From [Flavobacterium] thermophilum (GTDB lineage: Bacteria; Bacillota; Bacilli; Bacillales; Anoxybacillaceae): a stretch of DNA of 64,000 nucleotides. The stretch lies in assembly GCA_900450595.1 (NCBI GenBank), contig UGGS01000001.1, positions 1,426,001-1,490,000 of the forward strand. Reading direction: 5' to 3'. The notes below the pieces were generated by a model. The model did not search any database, was not told the DNA's origin, and saw nothing but the letters and a program-made list of their open reading frames with translations. The translations under genes and the position numbers were made by a program. Below, one piece after another: positions 41,371 to 47,209 of this stretch (its first letter is position 1; every line of letters starts with the position of its first letter).

Positions 41371-42348
41371 TTGTTGGAGAAAATTAAAGAAGTTACCACT
41401 GAAGAGTGGGAACAAGTAAATGAATTCAATAGACAAATTACTCAAGAATTTCTTGAGCAACAACACCTTTCCCCTCAAACTCTTAAACAATATGAATCTG
41501 CTTTAAAAATTTTCTTTAGATGGGTAAAAGATTATTGCCAAAATAAACCTATTACTGAATTAAAACCTCGTGATGCTTTACGTTATCAAAACTATTTAAT
41601 TAGTCGCAACCTATCTTCTAATGCAGTTAAATTTAAACGCTCTGCTGTTTCTTCTTTATGTGGTTATATTGAATTGTATTATGCTGATGAATATCCGTTG
41701 TTTAGAAATATTTATAATAAGAAAATTCCTAATCCAGCTAAATCATTAAGATATAATAAAGAACCATTAACTGAAGAAGAATTTAATATGTTAATTGAAG
41801 AATTAAAGAAACGTGAAGAGTGGCAAATGGTTGCTTATCTAATTTTTACATATACAACAGGCTGCCGTAGAGAAGAAAGTCGTCAATTACTAAAAGAAGT
41901 TGTGAATTATAGTAAAGTAAAAGATCCGAAAACTGGTGAAGAGAAAAATTATTATTTAACACATGAGATTCGATGCAAAGGAAGAGGCAAAGATGGGAAG
42001 ATTCGGCGTTTCCCATATGATGATTATACAATGGAAGCTTTGAAAAAATGGCTTGAAGTTCGTGGCGAAGATGATTGTCCTTATATGTTTGTGACTAAAA
42101 CAAAAGATGGTAAAGTAAGACAAATTTCTGCTTCTACTTTTAATTACTGGTGTCAAGAAATCTTTAGTGAGATTGTTGGTAAACGTGTCCACCCTCACCT
42201 ACTCCGTTCAAGTCGTGCAACAAATTTGGCATTAGCCGAAAATAAGTCAATTGATGCTATCCAGAAATTGCTTGGACATGAATCTCCTGATACAACACAA
42301 ATTTATATTGTTAAGAATAGTGATGATGAGATTGATGAAATTTTTTAG
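41371..42348 (+). CDS. Tyrosine recombinase (YomM-like)
   Basis: About 325 residues; TTG 41371 or 41374 with AGGTGG upstream. N-terminal SAM-like core-binding domain (TLKQYESALKIFFRWVKDY), catalytic domain with Arg in TTGCRREESRQLL, VHPHLLRSSRAT (H-x-x-L-R), LLGHESPDTT and nucleophile Tyr in TQIYIV. All catalytic residues seem present. SPbeta carries a similar recombinase, YomM, among tail genes. An inverted repeat just downstream (42380-42416) could be its crossover site. It may resolve multimers, or integrate DNA. Confidence 0.9.
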   Translation: MLEKIKEVTTEEWEQVNEFNRQITQEFLEQQHLSPQTLKQYESALKIFFRWVKDYCQNKPITELKPRDALRYQNYLISRNLSSNAVKFKRSAVSSLCGYIELYYADEYPLFRNIYNKKIPNPAKSLRYNKEPLTEEEFNMLIEELKKREEWQMVAYLIFTYTTGCRREESRQLLKEVVNYSKVKDPKTGEEKNYYLTHEIRCKGRGKDGKIRRFPYDDYTMEALKKWLEVRGEDDCPYMFVTKTKDGKVRQISASTFNYWCQEIFSEIVGKRVHPHLLRSSRATNLALAENKSIDAIQKLLGHESPDTTQIYIVKNSDDEIDEIF

Positions 42349-42379
42349 AGGAAACTCCCCTTTTATTCAAATCCATTTG

Positions 42380-42416
42380 AACTGGACATATGTACAATAG
42401 GTACATGTGTCCAATT
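42380..42416. repeat. 16-bp inverted repeat with 5-bp spacer; candidate recombination site
   Basis: Arms AACTGGACATATGTAC (42380-42395) and GTACATGTGTCCAATT (42401-42416) match at 14 of 16 positions when inverted, with spacer AATAG. Two near-identical arms with a short spacer, directly after a tyrosine recombinase gene, fit a dif- or attP-type core. No T-run, so not an obvious terminator. Confidence 0.6.
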
Positions 42417-42514
42417 GAGGTGGGTTTGGATTAAATCCCTCATTCTTTTGTAAAATTTGGATAGAAATCTTCTATTCTTCAATATATAATAGAATTAACT
42501 CTAGTTTGATAGAT

Positions 42515-42542
42515 GTATGGTATAATATAGTAAACTACTATA
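42515..42542 (+). promoter_or_regulatory. Sigma-A extended -10 promoter with palindromic operator
   Basis: TGGTATAAT (extended -10, 42518-42526) is followed by the 17-bp palindrome TATAGTAAACTACTATA (42526-42542). This is a host-type promoter, unlike the phage motif, and the operator suggests autoregulation of the module beginning at 42558. Confidence 0.6.
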
Positions 42543-42557
42543 AGGGGGAGGAGTAGA

Positions 42558-42734
42558 ATGAGTGTAGCTTTAAGAGAAAGACCTGTTGTAAAGGGAAATG
42601 ATGCAAGAAGATTTATTCGAAAAGCAAAAATTAACAATAGAAATTTAATGGATAGAGTCAAAAATAGAATTAAAAGTTTAGAAAGAGAAGGTATTGATGA
42701 AAGCAATGTCAAATATCTTCATAAAACCTATTGA
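42558..42734 (+). CDS. Small basic protein preceding the GNAT (58 aa), candidate antitoxin
   Basis: ATG 42558, GGGGGAGGAGTAGA upstream. The N-terminus carries RPVVKGNDARRFIRKA, repeated in a paralogue at 43282. Overlaps the GNAT gene start. Its place first in an operator-controlled operon with a TacT-like GNAT is the layout of an antitoxin. It is not a ribbon-helix-helix protein, so it would be an unusual antitoxin type. Inference only. Confidence 0.5.
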   Translation: MSVALRERPVVKGNDARRFIRKAKINNRNLMDRVKNRIKSLEREGIDESNVKYLHKTY

Positions 42735-43224
42735 ATTAAAAGATATGGAAGCAATACAAAAATTTGATTGTAATAATACATCAATGAATAATTTTTTAAA
42801 GAAGGAAGCATATTATTATCATATAGCAAGAGAAGCTAGTACAAGTTTAGTATACCTTAATTCTCAATTAGTTGCTTATTTTACTTTAACGAGATCTGAA
42901 TTAAACATTGAATCAGACGAATTTGAAGAAATTACTCATAAAACTTCTTTAGACTTGGCTAGATTAGCAGTTCAAAAAGAATATCAAAAAAATGGAATCG
43001 GCACTTACATTATTGATGAAATTAAAAAGATTGGCTATATGATTAATGAAAGATTTATTACCACTGATGCATTATATGAATATTGGAAATGGTATAAAAA
43101 AAGAGGGTTTGAATATTTAATTGAAGATGAAATTAAATCAGACAATAACAGAGGATTAGTTTATATGATTATGGATTTATATGATGAACGTTTATTAGAT
43201 GAGTATTTTGATGAAGTAGTTTGA
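42697..43224 (+). CDS. GNAT acetyltransferase, TacT/AtaT toxin-like
   Basis: 175 residues from ATG 42697 (42706 is an alternative). The N-terminal FDCNNTSMNNFLKKEA matches the F-x-C-G/N...L-x-x-F/W-L pattern of tRNA-acetylating GNAT toxins. The acetyl-CoA P-loop is QKEYQKNGIGTYIID. A conserved Tyr (MNERFITTDALYEYWKWYKK) lies near the C-terminus, as in that family. Overlap with the 58-aa gene suggests a toxin-antitoxin pair. A non-toxic protein acetylase is the alternative. Confidence 0.7.
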   Translation: MKAMSNIFIKPIELKDMEAIQKFDCNNTSMNNFLKKEAYYYHIAREASTSLVYLNSQLVAYFTLTRSELNIESDEFEEITHKTSLDLARLAVQKEYQKNGIGTYIIDEIKKIGYMINERFITTDALYEYWKWYKKRGFEYLIEDEIKSDNNRGLVYMIMDLYDERLLDEYFDEVV

Positions 43225-43281
43225 AGTAAAATTTCGTTCTAATTGTTGGATCACCTCATAAATTTTAATGAGGTGATCTAT

Positions 43282-43386
43282 ATGGCTATCCATAAAAGAA
43301 AAAAGCCTATTGTAAAAGGTAAAGATGCAGAAAAGTTCATAAAAAAAGCATTAGAAAATCAAAAGAAAATGAAAAAGAGAAAATAA
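43282..43386 (+). CDS. Small basic protein paralogous to the 58-aa protein (34 aa)
   Basis: ATG 43282, GAGGTGATCTAT upstream. KKPIVKGKDAEKFIKKAL repeats the P-x-VKG-x-DA-x-x-FI-x-KA pattern of the 58-aa gene on the other side of the GNAT. Highly basic C-terminus (KKMKKRK). Terminator follows. Probably a shortened duplicate. Confidence 0.5.
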   Translation: MAIHKRKKPIVKGKDAEKFIKKALENQKKMKKRK

Positions 43387-43392
43387 ATTAGG

Positions 43393-43420
43393 ACTTCACC
43401 AAGAGGTGGAGTTTTTATTT
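43393..43420 (+). terminator. Intrinsic terminator of the GNAT module
   Basis: ACTTCACC/GGTGGAGT stem with a 4-base loop followed by TTTTTATTTT. Confidence 0.7.
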
Positions 43421-43489
43421 TGGAGATGCCACTCCCCTTATCGCTGGCTATTATAAATGAGGATTTTAAAATAATTATAAAAATAAAAT

Positions 43490-43521
43490 AGGAGGATAAA
43501 TTTATTTATCTCTCCTACCCT
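43490..43521 (+). repeat. Hairpin with an embedded AGGAGG
   Basis: TAGGAGGATAAA pairs with TTTATCTCTCCTA with one bulge; an AT motif precedes it. There is no gene after it on the plus strand, so it may be a remnant of a motif-hairpin leader or a terminator. Confidence 0.4.
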
Positions 43522-43533
43522 GTTTGATTTATG

Positions 43534-43562
43534 TATGTAAAGCCTCAAATGGATTGAGGCAT
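43534..43562 (-). terminator. Hairpin after the RHH gene
   Basis: GCCTCAA/TTGAGGC 7-bp stem just beyond the stop of the minus-strand RHH gene. A likely terminator between converging transcripts. Confidence 0.5.
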
Positions 43563-43563
43563 A

Positions 43564-43737
43564 TTATTCATATAATCCTTTTTTCTTGAAGTCTTCGATC
43601 AGTAATTCGATGGCTCTATCTAGAAGTTTAGAGATTGGAATGTCTGTTGTTTCGGATAGCTTTCTCAATTCTTCATGAAGTTTAGGATCAATTGTAGATG
43701 TGATTTGTGAACGATGTCTTAAAATTTTCTTAGCCAT
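43564..43737 (-). CDS. Ribbon-helix-helix DNA-binding protein (57 aa)
   Basis: Minus-strand ATG 43737 with GGGAGGATCAT upstream. Ribbon strand RSQITSTIDPKLHEELRKLS followed by SETTDIPISKLLDRAIELLI: a clear RHH fold. It faces a plus-strand gene (43962) across a region with a perfect long inverted repeat, so it is probably an autoregulated repressor. It is the only minus-strand gene in the right arm. Confidence 0.75.
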   Translation of the reverse strand: MAKKILRHRSQITSTIDPKLHEELRKLSETTDIPISKLLDRAIELLIEDFKKKGLYE

Positions 43738-43758
43738 ATGATCCTCCCTTTTATTTAT

Positions 43759-43900
43759 ATAATACCTTACACTTCTTTAAGGTTAATTAAACTTCTATAA
43801 CATATGATACCACAATGCCGTCACTTTGCAACCACTTTTATAAAAAAATCAGAAAAATTTAATTAAACTACTTTACAATACATTAAGTGTAAGGTATTAT
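43759..43900. promoter_or_regulatory. Divergent control region with paired 16-bp operators
   Basis: ATAATACCTTACACTT (43759-43774) and AAGTGTAAGGTATTAT (43885-43900) are exact inverted copies 110 bases apart, each near the -10 position of a divergent gene. Inside lie two copies of TTAATTAAACT (43783, 43859). This suits an RHH repressor that controls both promoters, perhaps by looping. Confidence 0.65.
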
Positions 43901-43961
43901 AAGTACAGAAGGTGCAACAAGTGAACGGCATCAAAAATAACAAATTAAGGGAGGATTCAAG

Positions 43962-44189
43962 ATGAAAAATGAAATTTACGGGGAAATCACATTGGGTGTT
44001 AAAATGCCAGTGAGTGCCAACAACGAAAGACTAGCAATGTTGGAAGCTCATTACAAGGTAAGCAATGAAATAACTGACATTGTAGACATAGTGGCAATTG
44101 ATCACATAACAGGAAAGATACATAAGATTGATATTGTTGATTGGAATATTAATTGGCAAAGATTCTTTCGTGGAGATGAGGTAGTTTGA
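43962..44189 (+). CDS. Small protein of unknown function (75 aa)
   Basis: ATG 43962, GGGAGGATTCAAG upstream. Beta-rich, hydrophobic second half (EITDIVDIVAIDHITGKIHK, then DIVDWNINWQ). Divergently transcribed with the RHH repressor and followed by a nested hairpin terminator. It may be the target of the RHH switch, for example a lysogenic conversion or superinfection factor; function unknown. Confidence 0.6.
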   Translation: MKNEIYGEITLGVKMPVSANNERLAMLEAHYKVSNEITDIVDIVAIDHITGKIHKIDIVDWNINWQRFFRGDEVV

Positions 44190-44202
44190 GGTGGTTTGGT
44201 AT

Positions 44203-44275
44203 CTAGGCAGGTGAACTACGGACTGATCACCCGTAGTCGCGCAGCTCAACTCCCCTGCCTCACCTGCCTAGTTTC
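44203..44275 (+). terminator. Nested-stem terminator or structured RNA
   Basis: Outer stem CTAGGCAGGTG/CACCTGCCTAG encloses an inner stem ACTACGG/CCGTAGT; TTTCTTTTT follows. It is longer and GC-richer than other terminators here and may have another RNA role. Confidence 0.55.
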
Positions 44276-44316
44276 TTTTTAATACATAATGGGAGTTGAA
44301 ATAATGTGGATGGGAG

Positions 44317-45636
44317 TTGGATGATGTGATTGTTCTTGATCAGAAAGTCAAGGTAAAATGGCATGGTAGTAATAAAAAACATTATGAATCTTTAGGGTAT
44401 AAATTTACAAAAATTGGAGATGAATTTGAAGTAGATATTAAACATTTATCTTTAGGTTCTAATGCTCTTGTTAAGTGTTATTGCGATTATTGTAATGAGC
44501 TTTTTAACAGAAAATATTGTCAGGTAAATGAATGTAAATTTCATTTTTGCAGTCAAAAATGTCAAGCATTATGGCAGTCTCAGTTTAGAGTCGGTGAAAA
44601 ATCTTCAAATTATAAAAAAGATATACCTATTGAAGATAGAACAATTACATGTCAATGGTGCAGAAGAAAATTTACTGTTATGCCAAGTGAAATAAATAAA
44701 ACTAAATTTTGTTCAAAAAAATGTAGGCAAGAATGGTATGCTAAAGTATGGTCGCAAAATCCTGAATGGAGAGAAAAAAGCAAACGCCGAGCTGTAAAAA
44801 TTCTTTCTGAAGGCAAAATAGAAAAAGTTAATACAGAATGTCAAATAATTGTAAATAATTTGTTAGATGAATTAAATATAAAGTATATTAATGAATATAA
44901 TTGTGAATATGTTACAATTGACAACTATTTACCAGATTATAATTTAATGATTGAAGTTATGGGTACTTATTGGCATGTAGACCCAAGATTCTATGAGAAG
45001 ATTTATTATCAAATGCAATTTGACAGAATTATTCATGATAAAAGAAAAAATAGTATCATAAAAAGTTTGTATAATATAGATATATTATATTTATGGGAAC
45101 ATGATATATTGAGCAATAAGGAACTATGTAAAGAGTTAATAAAAATGTATATTAATAAAAAAGGGGAATTAGATGAATACAATTCATTTAATTATGAAAT
45201 ATTGGATGGTTGCTTAATTTTAACTAATAAATATAAGCCTTTTATAGTTTATGATATTGAAGAATTGCATAATTTATTTGAGTTAAAATCGGGAGAAAAG
45301 AAAAGTTTAAAACAAGAAGACAAGTGGATCAAATTTAATTGTGATTGTTGTGGTAAAGAAACTGAACAATTAAAATCTAGATATAATAAAGCAAAACATC
45401 ATTTTTGTAGTCAAAAATGTAAAAAGATTTTTCAACAAAAAGGAAATAATAAAACTTTAGGTGTTGAAGTTAAATGTGACTATTGCGGAAAACCAAAAAT
45501 AGTGACTAATTATCAATATAATGATTATCTTGCTGGTAAAAAGAAAAATTTCTTTTGTAACTATGAATGTTTTAATAAATGGAAAAAGGTAAATTTTAAA
45601 GGTGAAAATAACCCGAATTATAAAGGTAGAAAATAA
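44317..45636 (+). CDS. Free-standing Vsr-like (EDxHD-type) homing endonuclease
   Basis: 439 residues; GTG/ATG region, start 44317. The N-terminal module (VKVKWHGSNKKHYESLGYKF) is shared with the HNH enzyme at 27395. Zinc pairs (CDYC, CSQKC, CQWC, CSKKC) flank the nuclease. The nuclease domain (~165-290) has ECQII, YLPDYNLMIEVMGTYWH and FDRIIHDK, the order of an EDxHD/Vsr fold like I-Bth0305I. A C-terminal pair of zinc ribbons follows, ending with a FKGENNPNYKGRK motif. It lies 1.5 kb upstream of the intron-rich tape measure gene. No own intron. Confidence 0.75.
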   Translation: MDDVIVLDQKVKVKWHGSNKKHYESLGYKFTKIGDEFEVDIKHLSLGSNALVKCYCDYCNELFNRKYCQVNECKFHFCSQKCQALWQSQFRVGEKSSNYKKDIPIEDRTITCQWCRRKFTVMPSEINKTKFCSKKCRQEWYAKVWSQNPEWREKSKRRAVKILSEGKIEKVNTECQIIVNNLLDELNIKYINEYNCEYVTIDNYLPDYNLMIEVMGTYWHVDPRFYEKIYYQMQFDRIIHDKRKNSIIKSLYNIDILYLWEHDILSNKELCKELIKMYINKKGELDEYNSFNYEILDGCLILTNKYKPFIVYDIEELHNLFELKSGEKKSLKQEDKWIKFNCDCCGKETEQLKSRYNKAKHHFCSQKCKKIFQQKGNNKTLGVEVKCDYCGKPKIVTNYQYNDYLAGKKKNFFCNYECFNKWKKVNFKGENNPNYKGRK

Positions 45637-45668
45637 TTATTGTTATAAAAAATCAAAAGGTGATTCCC

Positions 45669-45827
45669 ATGTTTAATAACTACTCCCCCACTCCACAAGA
45701 AACTAAACTAAAAGAATCAATTATTAAAGCACTCAAAGAAGTTGAACTAATACGTGAAGGTAAGCTTCCTAAGAAAACAGCACGTGAAATGTTAAAAGAG
45801 GTTAAGGAGGAATTGTATCCAGAATGA
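45669..45827 (+). CDS. Small charged protein of unknown function (52 aa)
   Basis: ATG 45669; AAAAGGTGATTCCC upstream. Helical and Lys/Glu-rich (ALKEVELIREGKLPKKTARE). Overlaps the next small frame (ATGA). Too short for prediction; the ribosome site and codon use look real. Confidence 0.5.
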   Translation: MFNNYSPTPQETKLKESIIKALKEVELIREGKLPKKTAREMLKEVKEELYPE

Positions 45828-45913
45828 ATTCACAAAAGAATGGTTTGTTAAAAGAATTAGTTAGTGATGTAACAACTAGATTGATTTTAAGATTAAATAA
45901 AAAATGTGATTGA
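45824..45913 (+). CDS. Very small protein (29 aa), low confidence
   Basis: Overlaps the 52-aa gene stop; AAGGAGG 14 bases upstream. Product MNSQKNGLLKELVSDVTTRL plus nine residues ends before a GAGGGTAGA hairpin. Expression uncertain. Confidence 0.35.
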   Translation: MNSQKNGLLKELVSDVTTRLILRLNKKCD

Positions 45914-45939
45914 GGGTAGAATAATCTCTACCCTCCTCT
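45912..45939 (+). terminator. GAGGGTAGA hairpin after the small frames
   Basis: GAGGGTAGA/TCTACCCTC perfect 9-bp arms with a short loop; no strong T-run, so it may be part of the leader hairpin family rather than a terminator. Confidence 0.45.
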
Positions 45940-45974
45940 ATTGAAGTGAGAAAATCTTTAAGAATCAAGAAATA

Positions 45975-46035
45975 TGTGGTATAATTTTCATAAAAATTGC
46001 ATATACTACACCTCTAAGGAGGTGATAGTATATGC
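45975..46035 (+). promoter_or_regulatory. Host-type promoter and palindrome over a ribosome site and start
   Basis: Extended -10 TGTGGTATAAT (45975-45985), then a stem: GCATATACTA (45999-46008) with TAGTATATGC (46026-46035), and inside CACCTC/GAGGTG around TAAG. In RNA this 16-bp hairpin hides the GGAGGTG and the ATG at 46032. As DNA it is a 37-bp palindromic operator candidate. Confidence 0.6.
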
Positions 46036-46055
46036 GTGAGAAGGAGGAAAAGGAA

Positions 46056-46214
46056 ATGTTAGCTACTTCTAAAAAATACAAAAGACCAAAAATTGCACAT
46101 AATAAATTTGCCAATATGAGTAAAAAAGACTGGAAGGAAGCTAATGAACAAAGTAAAAAAACACGTGGAGTTTCAAGACTTACTTATGAAGATATTTTTG
46201 GTTGTCGGGGGTAA
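46056..46214 (+). CDS. Small basic protein, candidate MazF antitoxin (52 aa)
   Basis: I prefer ATG 46056, which has AAGGAGG eight bases upstream, over ATG 46032 inside the hairpin; both share a frame. Basic N-terminus (SKKYKRPKIAHNK), then a helical region ending LTYEDIFG. It overlaps the MazF-like gene and shares its promoter, the usual antitoxin layout, although it does not look like MazE. Confidence 0.5.
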   Translation: MLATSKKYKRPKIAHNKFANMSKKDWKEANEQSKKTRGVSRLTYEDIFGCRG

Positions 46215-46222
46215 TTTGTTTG

Positions 46223-46816
46223 GTGTCGTTTATCTCTAAAGAAAACTGGTTAAATATTTATAGAGGACATGAATATGAAGCTGCCCTACCCTATCCATCT
46301 GATACAAAAAGACCTCTTTCGTTTTTTATTCCAGATGATAATGATCCAGAAAGAGGTCGAATCGTAGAATCCAATGGGAATTTTAAACCGATTTATATTA
46401 ATGGTAAACCAATAGCTAAAGAACAGAAAATTATTATGACAGTTAAACCAAGAAAAGTTGTTGTATTAACTAATGATGAAATTAATCAAAATGAATATTT
46501 TGAATATATTTTAGTCGCCCCTATTAATACAATTAAACCAAATGAAAAACATAAAGAATGGTATCATAAATTAATAAATGATGAACATCCGATTTTTACA
46601 TATATACCCAAAGGTAAATTAGAAAGATATGTAGATTTAAGTCAGACAATGAGTATACACAAAAGTTTACTTTTACGTAAGAGTGACCATATCCCTGAAG
46701 ATCGCATGAAAGTAATTGATGATAACTTAGTACAATGTTTAGCACTAGGGATAATAAATGATGATGACATTGAAGAAACTATATATTTGGAAAATATAGA
46801 AAAACAAAATAAATAA
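46223..46816 (+). CDS. PemK/MazF-family toxin-like protein (197 aa)
   Basis: Start uncertain: GTG 46223, TTG 46220 or TTG 46202. The core pattern KPRKVVVLTNDEINQNEYFE and YILVAPINTIK (~75-110) matches PemK/MazF (RP-VVVLS-D, N, -VLVAPI). The family is normally about 110 residues, so the C-terminal ~80 residues are extra (RKSDHIPEDRMKVIDDNLVQ). Some phage and Bacillaceae PemK-like proteins are this long. Predicted mRNA interferase; the catalytic Arg and Ser/Thr were not securely identified. Confidence 0.6.
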   Translation: MSFISKENWLNIYRGHEYEAALPYPSDTKRPLSFFIPDDNDPERGRIVESNGNFKPIYINGKPIAKEQKIIMTVKPRKVVVLTNDEINQNEYFEYILVAPINTIKPNEKHKEWYHKLINDEHPIFTYIPKGKLERYVDLSQTMSIHKSLLLRKSDHIPEDRMKVIDDNLVQCLALGIINDDDIEETIYLENIEKQNK

Positions 46817-46822
46817 TTTTGT

Positions 46823-46850
46823 ATCCAGTCGTCACAAAGACGGCTTTTAT
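46823..46850 (+). terminator. Intrinsic terminator of the MazF-like module
   Basis: AGTCGTC/GACGGCT stem (one G-U pair), loop ACAAA, then TTTTATTTTT. Confidence 0.75.
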
Positions 46851-46883
46851 TTTTGTCATCCCTCCCCTACCCTTCTTTTGATG

Positions 46884-46916
46884 AATATGTTATAATAATG
46901 TAAATATTACCAAAAG
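46884..46916 (+). promoter_or_regulatory. Host-type promoter before the 75-aa membrane protein gene
   Basis: TGTTATAAT extended -10, followed by GTAAATATTAC palindrome and AGAGGTGAAGG. Confidence 0.45.
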
Positions 46917-46927
46917 AGGTGAAGGGT

Positions 46928-47152
46928 GTGAATAAGAAAGAACAAATTAAACTTCAAATAAAAGCCTATTTGTTTTTTATCGTTGTGGGATTACTTATAT
47001 TTTTCATATTTATTAAACCGATTATTGGTGGTTTGGTAAATGATTATAAACATGATCGAGAAATAATTACGAATCGTGAATGGAAAGAGTTTCAAGAGTG
47101 GGAACAAAAACAGGAACAAAAAGAATGGGAAAATCAAGAAGTTAATCATTAA
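46928..47152 (+). CDS. Small single-pass membrane protein (74 aa)
   Basis: GTG 46928 with GAGGTGAAGG upstream. Basic head, then one strong membrane helix (YLFFIVVGLLIFFIFI) and a very acidic, Gln/Trp-rich tail (REWKEFQEWEQKQEQKEWEN). It has its own host-type promoter and terminator, so it may be expressed in the lysogen. The layout resembles small superinfection-exclusion proteins but no match is claimed. Confidence 0.6.
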   Translation: MNKKEQIKLQIKAYLFFIVVGLLIFFIFIKPIIGGLVNDYKHDREIITNREWKEFQEWEQKQEQKEWENQEVNH

Positions 47153-47156
47153 TTAA

Positions 47157-47192
47157 CCACTAACAAATGTCGTTAGTGGTTTTATTTTTTTG
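47157..47192 (+). terminator. Intrinsic terminator before the tape measure gene
   Basis: AACCACTAAC/GTTAGTGGTT stem, then TTATTTTTTT. Confidence 0.8.
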
Positions 47193-47209
47193 TAAAGGAT
47201 GGTGGTGAT

